Shown here: positions 43,758 through 53,094 of the stretch, one piece after another
Position numbering within the stretch: the stretch's first letter is position 1
How the letters are laid out: each line of letters starts with the position of its first letter
Assembly: GCA_036676295.1 (NCBI GenBank)
Contig: JAKFDE010000035.1
Location: 62,001-126,000 of the forward strand
Direction of reading: 5' to 3'
DNA: 64,000 nt
Source: UBA4416 sp036676295
GTDB taxonomy: Bacteria > Bacteroidota > Bacteroidia > B-17B0 > Aurantibacillaceae
Made by a program: the position numbers and the translations under genes
The notes under the pieces: generated by a model
The model's database searches: none
What the model was told of the DNA's origin: nothing
The model's input: only the letters and a program-made list of their open reading frames with translations

Positions 43758-44378
43758 TTAATAGAAAAATGTTTTATTACGTTTCCATATTAGTAGAATA
43801 ATAATACCAACAACAAGACCACCTAAATGCGCAAAATGAGCTACGTTATCATGACTAAAAAAACCATTATATAATTCAAAGAGAGCGTAACCTATTACTA
43901 AGTATTTTGCTTTGATTGGAATGGCAAAATACAGATATAACTCAGTGTTTGGAAACATCATCGCAAAAGCCACCAATAAACCAAATACAGCACCTGATGC
44001 TCCTAGTAATATAGTGTATTGATCATTAAAATAACTAATGCCTAATTGTGCGGCGGCAGCGCCAAGTCCGCATAAAATATAAAAATTTAAAAAACGTTTG
44101 GCTCCCCAGATATTCTCTAAAATAGAGCCAAACATATATACACCGATCATATTAAAAAAGATATGAACCATATCCGCATGCATGAACATGTACGTGATAA
44201 ATTGATGAGGCTTAAAGTAGGGAGTTCCAATTGGGTACAGATCCAAATAACGATCCAAGTCTATTTTATCGGATAATAAAAATCTGGCAACAAATAAAAC
44301 GATGTTAATGATTAAAATATTTTTAACCACCATTGGTATTTGTTGAAACTGACGAGGTTTAAATTCCTGATAACTCAT
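43758..44378 (-). CDS. Rhomboid-family intramembrane protease
   Basis: 206 residues, six helices, the catalytic Ser in LGASGAVFG and His in HLGGLVVG. It ends eight bases before the other rhomboid gene begins and starts nine bases after the mutL stop, so all three are probably one transcript. Confidence 0.88.
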   Translation of the reverse strand: MSYQEFKPRQFQQIPMVVKNILIINIVLFVARFLLSDKIDLDRYLDLYPIGTPYFKPHQFITYMFMHADMVHIFFNMIGVYMFGSILENIWGAKRFLNFYILCGLGAAAAQLGISYFNDQYTILLGASGAVFGLLVAFAMMFPNTELYLYFAIPIKAKYLVIGYALFELYNGFFSHDNVAHFAHLGGLVVGIIILLIWKRNKTFFY

Positions 44379-44387
44379 AAATGAATT

Positions 44388-46241
44388 TTATTTCTTAAAA
44401 AACGCTTCCAGATCCAATTTACCCATTTCCATTATTAGCGGTTTACCATTAGGACTATACATTGGGTTTTCGCATGAAAACAAATGCTCCAACATTAATG
44501 CTATTTCTTCGTCAGCTAATTGTTTTCCGTATTTAATACCGGCACTTTTTGCCATGCTTCTGCACATATTTTCAAAAGGATCAAGCTTAGTATCAAAGGT
44601 ATTTAATTTATAAGATTCCAGAATGCCTTCTACCATTTCCTGAGTGTTAAATTCTCCTAATTCTGCCGGAGTACCTTGCACTACAATGGTGTTTTTGCCA
44701 AACGGTTCGATCTCAAAGCCCAGTAATTTAAAATGTGGGGTTAAACTTTCTATCAATGTGAAATCGTTGGAGCTCAACTCTATGGTTACAGGGAATAAAA
44801 CCTGTTGTGTAAGAGCTTGTATTTGTCTGTCTCTGGTAGCTAAATAATGTTCGTATAAAATTCGTTCATGCGCCCGTTGCTGATCAATAACCAATAAACC
44901 ATTTTGATGAGCCGATACAATGTATTTATTATATAACTGAAAGGCTTTGTAATGGCCATTATCGTAAGCCAACTGAGTTTGTTCGGCTTCTGCTTCTATT
45001 TGTAAGTTCTGTAGTTCTTCTTTGTAATCCGCCTTGGTATAGCCTTCATAAAGCTTTTCCCAATTTTGTTGGTTGTTTTGTTGTAGGCTACTTTCCTTTG
45101 GAGCCTGATAAGCTCCACCTGATCCTGATTTTGTTGAGCCTGATTTAAAAGGATTGTAATCAGGATTAACATTAACTGTTGGTTGAGTTACTGCTTTTGA
45201 ATAATCGATCTCAAAACTCATTTCACTATTAAAATCAAGACTAGGAGCAAGGTTCGCTTTTCCTAATGAACGTTTAACGGCGCTATGTAACAAAGCATAA
45301 ATTATTTTTTCATCCTGAAATTTAATTTCTGTTTTGGTAGGATGAATATTAATATCGATTGTTTCAGGATTTACTTCTAAAAATAAATAATAAGCAGGGT
45401 GACTATCCGGAGAGATGAGGTCTTTGTATGCTTCGGCTACAGAGTGGTGTAAATAAGGACTTTTAATAAATCGGTTATTCACAAAAAAGTATTGATCTCC
45501 GCGACGTTTTTTAGCACTCTCAGGTTTACCAACATAGCCGGTGATTTTCACTACATCGGTTTCTTCATTTATCTGTACCAGTTTGCCCTGTAAACCTTTG
45601 CTAAATAAGCCGGATATACGCTCCATTAAGTTAGAAGCCGGTAAATTATACACTTCATTACCATTACTGAACAACTGAAAATGAATATTTGGGTGGGGCA
45701 GAGCTACACGTTCAAATTCATCAATAATGTGTTTTAACTCAATATTATCGTCTTTTAAAAAATTACGACGAGCAGGGATATTAAAGAATAGATTCTTAAC
45801 ACTAAACGTAGAGCCTGTAGGAGCCTGACATTCCTCTTGTTTCACAAATTTATTAGCTTCTATTTCTATTAGTTGGCCAACAATATCTTCTTCTCGTTTG
45901 GTTTTTAATTCAACCTGTGCTACAGCCGCAATACTGGCCAAAGCTTCGCCTCTAAATCCTTTGGTATGTAAATGAAACAGATCTTCAGCGGTTTTTATTT
46001 TAGAAGTCGCATGTCGTTCAAAAGCCATACGGGCATCTACAGGGCTCATTCCCAGGCCATTATCAATTACTTGAACAAGTGTTCTTCCACCATCTTTAAC
46101 GATTAATTTAATAAAATTGGCTTTGGCATCAATGGCATTTTCAAGTAACTCTTTCACAATAGAGGCAGGCCTTTGTACGACCTCACCGGCAGCTATTTGG
46201 TTAGCCACATTATCAGGTAAAAGAGTGATCACATTTTGCAT
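44388..46241 (-). CDS. mutL: DNA mismatch repair protein MutL
   Basis: 617 residues with the GHKL ATPase motifs ENAIDAKA, DNGLGM and TKGFRGEAL, and a C-terminal dimer domain. The endonuclease site expected as DQHA-x2-E-x4-E reads DQQRAHERILYE, so the metal-site His and Ala are replaced, and the last motif is SPNGKP rather than CPHGRP. It may therefore lack nicking activity. Confidence 0.93.
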   Translation of the reverse strand: MQNVITLLPDNVANQIAAGEVVQRPASIVKELLENAIDAKANFIKLIVKDGGRTLVQVIDNGLGMSPVDARMAFERHATSKIKTAEDLFHLHTKGFRGEALASIAAVAQVELKTKREEDIVGQLIEIEANKFVKQEECQAPTGSTFSVKNLFFNIPARRNFLKDDNIELKHIIDEFERVALPHPNIHFQLFSNGNEVYNLPASNLMERISGLFSKGLQGKLVQINEETDVVKITGYVGKPESAKKRRGDQYFFVNNRFIKSPYLHHSVAEAYKDLISPDSHPAYYLFLEVNPETIDINIHPTKTEIKFQDEKIIYALLHSAVKRSLGKANLAPSLDFNSEMSFEIDYSKAVTQPTVNVNPDYNPFKSGSTKSGSGGAYQAPKESSLQQNNQQNWEKLYEGYTKADYKEELQNLQIEAEAEQTQLAYDNGHYKAFQLYNKYIVSAHQNGLLVIDQQRAHERILYEHYLATRDRQIQALTQQVLFPVTIELSSNDFTLIESLTPHFKLLGFEIEPFGKNTIVVQGTPAELGEFNTQEMVEGILESYKLNTFDTKLDPFENMCRSMAKSAGIKYGKQLADEEIALMLEHLFSCENPMYSPNGKPLIMEMGKLDLEAFFKK

Positions 46242-46373
46242 GGTTGCAAAGGTAATTTTTTACTTGATTTACCCTAAAAAAGAGCTGATTTTAAAATTTT
46301 AAACTAAATTTTAACTATTAAATTTTTTAACCAGTGTTTTTTTTTATATATTTCCAAAAAAATAAATTGTATT

Positions 46374-47348
46374 ATGTCGACTAAAACTAAGGCTTCGTCA
46401 AAAAATAAAAAAGCACCATCTAAAAAGGTAGTAAAGAAAATTGCTGCTAAAAAACCTGCTGCTAAAAAGAAAGCAACTAAACCGGTTGCTAAGGCAAAGC
46501 CCGTTAAAAAATCGACCGTAAAAGCAAAACCGGTTGCTAAAAAAGTAGCCGCTAAAAAACCTGCAGTTAAAAAAGCAGTAGCTAAAAAACCTATTGTAAA
46601 AAAAGCCAATCCTAAAAAAGCAGTAAAAAAAGTAGCTGCTAAAAAAGTAGTGAAAGCTGCGAAGAAAGTTGTTGCTAAAAAAGCAGTTAAAAAAGTTGTC
46701 GTTAAGAAAGTAGCTCCTAAAAAGGTTGCCAAACCTGCCAAAAAGGTAGTAGCTAAAAAAATAGTTGCCAAATCAAAACCGGTTGTAAAAACAGCCCCTG
46801 CTAAAGTAGCCAAGCTTGTTGTAGTTAAAGCACCGGTGGTTAAAGCTGAAAAACCGGCTAAAGTAAAAAAAGAAAAACCGGCTAAAGTTGTTGTTAAAAA
46901 ACAAATTGTAGCTCCTACTACTTTTAGAGTGGACGAATCAGTTAATACTAAATTCATCAAAGAACCGGCAGGTAAATTTGAAATGGAATTTGTAATCAGA
47001 GCATCAGAAGATATGGTGTTTGAATTCGTAAGTACAGAAAGTGGTTTGTCTGAATGGTTTTGTGATGACGTAAATATCAGAAATGGTGTATTTACATTTG
47101 CATGGGATGGCCAGGAGCAACAAGCTAAATTAGTAAAAGAAGTTCCCCCAATGTTAATTCGTTACCAATGGATTGATAAAAACGATGGTAGCTATTTTGA
47201 ATTCCGTATTCAAAAAGATGAATTAACGAATGATATATCCTTAATGATCACTGATTTTGCTGATAATAAAGCAGACGAAGAATCTGCACGATTATTATGG
47301 CACAGTCAAGTTGATAAATTACTTCACGTATTAGGATCATTCTTTTAA
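46374..47348 (+). CDS. Fusion: histone-H1-like Lys/Ala-rich domain plus START-like domain
   Basis: 324 residues. Residues about 5-180 consist almost only of Lys, Ala, Val and Pro in short repeats (AAKKPAAKK, VVAKKAVKK, VVKKVAPKK), resembling bacterial H1/HU-tail DNA-binding proteins. Residues about 186-324 are a START-like (SRPBCC) domain with MEFVIRASEDMVFEFVSTES and GLSEWFCDDV. The START-like domain usually occurs alone in this phylum. The Lys-rich arm should bind DNA or RNA. Start at 46374, the only ATG before the low-complexity part. The AAKK repeats create a long antisense ORF that is not a gene. Confidence 0.85.
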   Translation: MSTKTKASSKNKKAPSKKVVKKIAAKKPAAKKKATKPVAKAKPVKKSTVKAKPVAKKVAAKKPAVKKAVAKKPIVKKANPKKAVKKVAAKKVVKAAKKVVAKKAVKKVVVKKVAPKKVAKPAKKVVAKKIVAKSKPVVKTAPAKVAKLVVVKAPVVKAEKPAKVKKEKPAKVVVKKQIVAPTTFRVDESVNTKFIKEPAGKFEMEFVIRASEDMVFEFVSTESGLSEWFCDDVNIRNGVFTFAWDGQEQQAKLVKEVPPMLIRYQWIDKNDGSYFEFRIQKDELTNDISLMITDFADNKADEESARLLWHSQVDKLLHVLGSFF

Positions 47349-47491
47349 TAACTGAAAAGGTAGTTTCACCCAAATTAACAAGTGCTTTTTGCCAAAAAGC
47401 GCTAAATTCACAATGTATTAACCAAAACTAATTACCATCGAATAGACATCTACTTAAATTTTATTGTATTTAATAATTTAATTGTAGTCCT

Positions 47492-48091
47492 ATGTCTATG
47501 CAACTTCTTTCTGATAATGAGCTTGTTAAGCTCTATATGAATGGTAATGAAGAATCCCTTTCTGTTCTAGTAAAGCGTCACAAACGTCGTATATTTTCTT
47601 ATGTGTATTTAATTACTCGTAATAAGGCTTTAACCGAGGATGTGTTTCAGGAAACCTTTTTTAAAGTGATCCAAACCCTTAAAAAACAACAGTATAACGA
47701 AGAGGGTAAGTTTTTACCTTGGGTACTGCGTATTGCTAAAAACCTGATCATTGATCATTTTAGAAAGGCTAAAAAAATGCACAGCATTTCCATCATCACT
47801 AATGATGAGGGCGAAGAGGTAAGTATTTTTGATATCATTCCCGAACAGGGAGGGCCACAAAAGGATACCGAAGAAACCAGATTTTTTAAACAAACCATAC
47901 GTTCTGTAGTAAGCGATCTGCCGCAGGATCAACGAGAGGTAGTGATCATGCGAACCTATTATGACATGAGTTTTAAAGAAATTGCCGAGATCACCAATGT
48001 CTCTATCAATACATCACTAGGTAGAATGCGTTATGCATTAATTAACCTGAAAAAAATGTTGGAAGAAAAAAATGTAGAGATCTACATTTAA
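47492..48091 (+). CDS. ECF-type RNA polymerase sigma factor
   Basis: 199 residues with region 2 (TEDVFQETFFKVIQTL) and region 4 (EVVIMRTYYDMSFKEIAEITNVSINTSLGRMRYAL). No anti-sigma gene follows; a terminator does. ATG 47492 is the only suitable start. Confidence 0.9.
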   Translation: MSMQLLSDNELVKLYMNGNEESLSVLVKRHKRRIFSYVYLITRNKALTEDVFQETFFKVIQTLKKQQYNEEGKFLPWVLRIAKNLIIDHFRKAKKMHSISIITNDEGEEVSIFDIIPEQGGPQKDTEETRFFKQTIRSVVSDLPQDQREVVIMRTYYDMSFKEIAEITNVSINTSLGRMRYALINLKKMLEEKNVEIYI

Positions 48092-48146
48092 AAGAAACTA
48101 CGAGCTAGTTTGTGTTGCGTAATTGTGTTTTTTTGTTTTTGTGTAT

Positions 48147-48184
48147 AAAAAACCTTCTGTCAGTTGATGGAAGGTTTTTTATTT
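48147..48184 (+). terminator. Intrinsic terminator after the sigma factor gene
   Basis: AAAAAACCTTC (48147-48157) pairs with GAAGGTTTTTT (48170-48180), giving an 11-bp stem with a 12-base loop and a T-run. Confidence 0.85.
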
Positions 48185-48254
48185 AGCGATCTTAAGTAAT
48201 ATTGTATCTTTAATAGTAATATTTCTATTTTTTTCATCTGCAATTTTATTTACT

Positions 48255-50486
48255 ATGAAAAACAGCTTGCTCATTTTCCTGCTATCTTTTATTTCTTCTT
48301 ATTCACAAACATCAACAATTGATTCGTTGATGAAGTCTTTAGAAAAAAATAATCAGGATTCCTTAAAAGTAAAGAGTTTAATTACGCTGAGCAATGCGTT
48401 AATGGAAGAAAGCGAATTTGATAAAGCGTTAGAATTTGCAGAGCAAGCAGAATCCCTCTCTCAAAAAATAATGTATAGGAATGGAATGGCTCTAAGTTAT
48501 AATTGCTTGGGAAATATTTATGATTATAAAGGAGATTTTAATAAAGCCTTAGAATATCATCAAAAGGGATTGGATATAAAAACTAAGATGAATGATAAGA
48601 AAGGCATGGCATCTTCTTATGGGAATATGGGAAATATTTATAAAGAACAATCCAATTATCCCAAAGCATTAGAGTACTATGATAAATGCTATAAAATTTC
48701 GGAAGCCACAAATGATCTGCGATCCATGGCTTTGGCACTTAACAATACCGGAAACGTATATATTTTAAAGGCGGAATATCCTAAGGCCTTAGATTATCAT
48801 TTAAAAGCGCTAAAGATCAGAGAAAAGAATTCTGACAAAAAAGGTATTGGATATTCTTATAGTAATATCGGATTGATCTATGATTACCAGTTAAATTACA
48901 AAAAGGCTAAGGAGTATTACACATTAGCCTTAAAAATCAGAGAAGAGCTTGATGACAGGTATGGTATGGCAAATGCGTATAATAGTTTGGGAGGTGTGTG
49001 CGAGGAGGAAGGAGATCTTTTAGGCGCATTAGATTATTTCGAGAAATCGTTAAAGATAAGAGAAGAGATAGGTGATAAGTATGGTTTATCGGTTTCTTTA
49101 AATAATATTGGGACTATTTATGAAGAACAAAACAAATACACCGAAGCTCTTATTTATTTTAATAAAGCATTAAAAATTAAAGAGGAATTGGAAGATAAAA
49201 ATGGAATTTCTACCAGTTATTACAATATAGGCAAATTGTTTTTAAGTTTAAAAAAACACAATGAAGCTGTAAAGTGTTTTGATAAAGTTGTTTCTATTTC
49301 AAAGGAAATTGGGGCAACTGATAATATCCGATATGGATATGAAGGTTTGGCTGAAAGCTATTCGGCACTTGGTAATTATAAAGAAGCATATAAGAATCAT
49401 ATTTTGTTTAAAGAGTTAACGGATAGTATTTTCAATATAGAAAACAGTAAAGAAATCGGAGATCTTAAAACAAATTTTGAAGTTGAAAAGAAAGAAGCAG
49501 AATTGAAAATTAAAACTCAGGCTGAAAAAGAAAAACTGATAGCTGTTTCAGCAGAACGGGATAAAAGACAACAGGTCATTATTTTTTCTGTAATAGGAGT
49601 GTTGATTATTGTTATTGTATTTTCGTCGTTTTTGTATAATCGCTTTGTGCTTACAAGAAAACAACACAAAATAATTGAAGTGCAGAAGAAAGAAGTTGAG
49701 GTTCAGAAAGAAGTGATCGAGGAGAAACAAAAAGAAGTGATGGATTCGATACACTACGCGCGAAGGATACAACGTGCGCTATTAGCAAGTGATAGTTTTC
49801 TTAATTCAGTATTACATAACTATTTTATTTATTTTAATCCAAAAGATGTTGTGAGTGGCGATTTTTACTGGGCCACAAAAAGTCATGGTAAATTTTATTT
49901 GGCAATTGCTGATAGTACAGGACATGGAGTTCCCGGAGCATTTATGAGTTTGCTAAATATGAGTTTTTTGAATGAAGCCATTAATGAAAAAGGCTTAGAA
50001 AAAACAAATGAGATCTTAGGCCATACCAGAAAACGATTAATTAAAGCATTAGCGGAAGATGGAAGTGAGGAAGGTGGAAAAGATGGGATGGACTGTTCGC
50101 TGATGTGTTTTGATTTTGAAAATTTGATCCTTGAGTTTTCTTGTGCCAACAATCCGTTACTTATTATTCGCGATGGTGAGGTCATTCATACGGCATCTGA
50201 TAGAATGCCGGTTGGTCGTTCGCCAAGAGAAGCTGAATTGTTTACTTTACATAAGTTTCCTCTCATGAAAAATGATCTGGTGTACGCTTTTACAGATGGA
50301 TACCCTGATCAATTCGGAGGACCAAAAGGTAAAAAGTATAAATACAAGCAATTGGAAGAAAAATTACTTTCAATGCATCTGGAATCGGTGACTGATCAAA
50401 AAAATAGCTTAAAAACTGAGTTTGAAACCTGGAAAGGGAATTTGGAACAAGTTGATGATGTTTTGATGTTTGGGATCCGTATTTAG
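48255..50486 (+). CDS. TPR sensor and SpoIIE-type serine phosphatase
   Basis: 743 residues. A signal sequence (about 1-17) is followed by eight to ten TPR repeats (residues about 35-390), one transmembrane helix (about 440-460), a coiled coil and a SpoIIE phosphatase. The catalytic motifs are DSTGHGVPGAFMS, DGMDCSLMCF and TDGYPDQFGG. It is a paralogue of the phosphatase at 27725 with a different sensor. Confidence 0.86.
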   Translation: MKNSLLIFLLSFISSYSQTSTIDSLMKSLEKNNQDSLKVKSLITLSNALMEESEFDKALEFAEQAESLSQKIMYRNGMALSYNCLGNIYDYKGDFNKALEYHQKGLDIKTKMNDKKGMASSYGNMGNIYKEQSNYPKALEYYDKCYKISEATNDLRSMALALNNTGNVYILKAEYPKALDYHLKALKIREKNSDKKGIGYSYSNIGLIYDYQLNYKKAKEYYTLALKIREELDDRYGMANAYNSLGGVCEEEGDLLGALDYFEKSLKIREEIGDKYGLSVSLNNIGTIYEEQNKYTEALIYFNKALKIKEELEDKNGISTSYYNIGKLFLSLKKHNEAVKCFDKVVSISKEIGATDNIRYGYEGLAESYSALGNYKEAYKNHILFKELTDSIFNIENSKEIGDLKTNFEVEKKEAELKIKTQAEKEKLIAVSAERDKRQQVIIFSVIGVLIIVIVFSSFLYNRFVLTRKQHKIIEVQKKEVEVQKEVIEEKQKEVMDSIHYARRIQRALLASDSFLNSVLHNYFIYFNPKDVVSGDFYWATKSHGKFYLAIADSTGHGVPGAFMSLLNMSFLNEAINEKGLEKTNEILGHTRKRLIKALAEDGSEEGGKDGMDCSLMCFDFENLILEFSCANNPLLIIRDGEVIHTASDRMPVGRSPREAELFTLHKFPLMKNDLVYAFTDGYPDQFGGPKGKKYKYKQLEEKLLSMHLESVTDQKNSLKTEFETWKGNLEQVDDVLMFGIRI

Positions 50487-50519
50487 AAATTATGGTTCAT
50501 TCAATTCAAAACTCACTTG

Positions 50520-50948
50520 TTACATAAAGGTTTTTAACCATTTTTCAGCGCTTGGAATATCGCTAAAAAAGTGAGTAGGTTTTTGTGGTTTATAAACTTT
50601 AATATAGAAGTTAGCTACCATTTTGTGAGCCAAGGATTTGATGATAAAAGCTTCGGCAATAGAAAAACGGGCGCCATCACCTTTGGCAACGTGGTCGCGG
50701 CAATCATGGTCTACCGAAGTATATTTTCCGGGAATTTTTAAAAGAACATGTGGTACACCGTTAGTTATTTCTCCAATAGCGTTTACCGATTCTATAGATT
50801 CTTTTAATGTGAAATCAAAATGATCGGGATAGGTAATTTGTACAATACCATCACTGCGTAATTTTAAATGGCTATGTGGTAACACAATCTCTCTAATGAT
50901 CGTATAATCACTAGTCTCTTTGATGATATCATTTATTTCTTGCACCAT
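50520..50948 (-). CDS. STAS-like/DUF7793-type protein
   Basis: 142 residues, mixed alpha-beta, with no catalytic motif. Its length and the end FFSDIPSAEKWLKTFM resemble the STAS-like proteins found near SpoIIE phosphatases in this phylum; I cannot be sure of the DUF number. If correct, it could be the target of the neighbouring phosphatase (50486). Confidence 0.6.
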   Translation of the reverse strand: MVQEINDIIKETSDYTIIREIVLPHSHLKLRSDGIVQITYPDHFDFTLKESIESVNAIGEITNGVPHVLLKIPGKYTSVDHDCRDHVAKGDGARFSIAEAFIIKSLAHKMVANFYIKVYKPQKPTHFFSDIPSAEKWLKTFM

Positions 50949-51080
50949 TGATAAGGATAAAATTACATTATTTATAGCTAAACGCCAAGAGATCAGAAAA
51001 TTGTTAATATTGGGTGTTTAGTTGGCAGATCGATATTTAATACTTGATTAATATTTACCTTTATATAATAAACCAGTAAT

Positions 51081-51860
51081 ATGCTTAAAGTACATGCATA
51101 CCAATATTCAGAAAGCATCGATATTAAATCGTTTAAGTCTGATTTTACGGCTGAACTAAAGTATTCGAGCCCCGATGAATTGTTTTATCAAATGGGCGAT
51201 GAACAGTATGTGTATGTGTTTAAATACGGAGTGATCTGTTTTTTGAACTATGATGCCATTAAAATTGCGGAATTTTTTAAGTTAATGACGCAGTACACCA
51301 ATACCCAGTTTGAGAATAAATTATACGAAGAATTTTTAATTCAGTCGGGTTGCAAACAAAACTCATTTGGTTATAATAAAATAGAGATCATAAATTCAGA
51401 TAGTGAAACGTTGAGGTTGATCATGCTAAATGTTTCTCATAGTGTAGCACTCGATTATTATTCAGACCAAAGTGATATTCTGCTGGAAGGAACGAATCAA
51501 CAGATCCAGTTTTTGGAAAATGAAGGAAAACTCAATATTTCAGGTAAAAATCTTAGACGTTATATCGGAAGAACCTTAAATCTTAAAAATAAAATTTCAC
51601 AGAACTTATACATTTTTGATTCTCCGCCGGAAACCTGGGAAGATGAAAATTTGAACAAAATAGATATTGGGTTAAAAAAGACCTTCGACCTTCAGATCAG
51701 GTATCGAAATATTCAAGAAGACCTTCAGATCATTAAAGAAAATTTAGAATTATTTAAAGATCTGATGCAATACAAAAAAAGTAATTTACTGGAGTGGATC
51801 GTTATTCTATTGATCTTAATAGAAGTACTCAATCTATTAGTGGATAAATTTTTCAAGTAA
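51081..51860 (+). CDS. RMD1/YagE (DUF155) family protein
   Basis: 259 residues with the family core (EQYVYVFKYGVICFLNYDAIKI) and a C-terminal coiled region ending in one transmembrane helix (LEWIVILLILIEVLNLLVDKFF). The function of the family is poorly known; the eukaryotic relatives act in mitochondria. Followed by a terminator. Confidence 0.82.
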   Translation: MLKVHAYQYSESIDIKSFKSDFTAELKYSSPDELFYQMGDEQYVYVFKYGVICFLNYDAIKIAEFFKLMTQYTNTQFENKLYEEFLIQSGCKQNSFGYNKIEIINSDSETLRLIMLNVSHSVALDYYSDQSDILLEGTNQQIQFLENEGKLNISGKNLRRYIGRTLNLKNKISQNLYIFDSPPETWEDENLNKIDIGLKKTFDLQIRYRNIQEDLQIIKENLELFKDLMQYKKSNLLEWIVILLILIEVLNLLVDKFFK

Positions 51861-51875
51861 TGAGGTATTATAAAA

Positions 51876-51908
51876 ACAAAAGCTCGCCACACTGTGGCGA
51901 GCTTTTGT
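51876..51908. terminator. Strong bidirectional terminator
   Basis: ACAAAAGCTCGCCAC (51876-51890) pairs with GTGGCGAGCTTTTGT (51894-51908). The T-run lies inside the stem on both strands, so it can end transcription of the RMD1 gene and of the Cys-rich microprotein gene. Confidence 0.85.
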
Positions 51909-51925
51909 CGTTTACTGGCTATATG

Positions 51926-52015
51926 TTAGCAGCAGCCAAAAGGGCAGCAGCAAGCACAGATAATGGCACCGGCAACTAATACAGTTGCAGAGATACCTAT
52001 GATTAATTTTGTCAT
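51926..52015 (-). CDS. 29-residue Cys-rich membrane microprotein
   Basis: ATG at 52013-52015 and TAA at 51926-51928. Residues 4-19 form a hydrophobic helix, and residues 20-29 hold six Cys (20, 22, 23, 24, 28 and 29) around a Pro-Phe-Gly. It lies 66 bp downstream of the Cys-rich DUF6660-like gene and 18 bp before a strong terminator, so it appears to be transcribed. It may anchor a metal cluster or act as a redox peptide; unknown. Confidence 0.6.
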   Translation of the reverse strand: MTKLIIGISATVLVAGAIICACCCPFGCC

Positions 52016-52081
52016 GTTAATTCTTTTTAAGATTTGTATGAATTTAAATTTCTAAAAATTATCCTCAAGGGATAAGGAATC

Positions 52082-52390
52082 TTAAATTATTTCAGGTGGC
52101 CGCCAACAATCAGACAAAAAATCAGAAAGTATTTTGTCGTTTTTTATTGGAGTCTTTTTTGAGTTGATGTCTATTTGAACCAGAAAATCAAATTGAGGAA
52201 TTGCTACAAAATTGCAATGACAGTTTTGTAATGAGCAGCAGGGTATACAAGTTGTGGTATTATCAGATTGGTCTTTATCATCATTGCAACACAAGTTAAC
52301 TTGTTTTAATACAGTACAAGTACCACATACTGCAGGAGTAACTGTTACCAGCGAAATATAACAGACAAGTATAACGGCAATGAATCTCAT
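52082..52390 (-). CDS. DUF6660-like Cys-rich secreted protein
   Basis: 102 residues from the ATG at 52390. The signal peptide covers about 1-21, followed by Cys-rich segments (CGTCTV, CCNDDKDQS, CIPCCSLQNCHC) and the C-terminal WRPPEII end. This pattern occurs in DUF6660 proteins found near copper or heavy-metal genes. No metal genes are visible nearby except the microprotein downstream. Confidence 0.68.
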   Translation of the reverse strand: MRFIAVILVCYISLVTVTPAVCGTCTVLKQVNLCCNDDKDQSDNTTTCIPCCSLQNCHCNFVAIPQFDFLVQIDINSKKTPIKNDKILSDFLSDCWRPPEII

Positions 52391-52396
52391 TCTATA

Positions 52397-52404
52397 CAAA
52401 TATA
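52397..52404 (-). promoter_or_regulatory. -7 box of the Cys-rich protein gene
   Basis: TATATTTG on the minus strand, six bases before the ATG, so the mRNA would have an extremely short leader. A TTG at the right distance is not visible. Confidence 0.45.
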
Positions 52405-52514
52405 ATCTTTGTTTTCAATGAGGGATTTTTATCGGGTATTCTTTTACTTAAAAAATGTGAAAACGAATAACTATAAGTTGGAGGTAGTTTGCAATCTCTG
52501 CTATAGGTTTGCTA

Positions 52515-53072
52515 TCACTTCTGCTTTATAATGTCCCACTCACGTTTTAGCATGGCATATTGAAATTCGCTTCCCCATTTACCTTTGAAAAAAATATTTT
52601 CTATAAAATGACCTTCTTGTTTAAAGCCTATGCTTTTTAATAAATTAATGGAAGCGATATTTTCAGCGTCAACAATTTCTACAACTCTAAGAATATTTTG
52701 TGTATCAAATAAAAAAGTTAATAGACCTAAAAGACATTCTTTGGCGTAACCCTTTTTTTGTTCAAGGTGTGAGATGGTGATTCCAATCTCTGCAATTCGG
52801 ATATCGGATGGATCAAGCTTAATGGCACAGTCGCCAATAAGTTGCTCGGTTGCTTTGTTTTCAATGCCGTATTGAATCCATTCTCCGGCTTTCCCAAATT
52901 CTTTATTTAATTGTCTTTTAATAAATTCTTCGGCTTGTTCAATTGTCATAACATCAAAGCCTTGATACTTTGTCACATCAGGATTGGAACGATAAATATG
53001 AAAATCATTAAGATCTGTTGATTTAAGATTTCTTATGTTAAGTCGTTGTGTTGTTACGTTTAAATGGCTCAC
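52515..53072 (-). CDS. GNAT-family N-acetyltransferase (RimJ-like)
   Basis: 185 residues with the acetyl-CoA site as a diverged HLEQKKGYAKECLLGLL stretch and the C-terminal NIASINLLKSIGFKQEGHF motif. Substrate unknown; RimJ-type protein N-terminal acetylation and small-molecule acetylation are both possible. Confidence 0.85.
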   Translation of the reverse strand: MSHLNVTTQRLNIRNLKSTDLNDFHIYRSNPDVTKYQGFDVMTIEQAEEFIKRQLNKEFGKAGEWIQYGIENKATEQLIGDCAIKLDPSDIRIAEIGITISHLEQKKGYAKECLLGLLTFLFDTQNILRVVEIVDAENIASINLLKSIGFKQEGHFIENIFFKGKWGSEFQYAMLKREWDIIKQK

Positions 53073-53094
53073 TGTTTATTTTTCTAACTTCAAA

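Noticed and set aside
46304..46960. Minus-strand ORF of 218 codons opposite the Lys-rich tail
   Set aside because: It is the reverse reading of the AAKK repeats, rich in Phe/Leu/Thr/Ala, with no start context.
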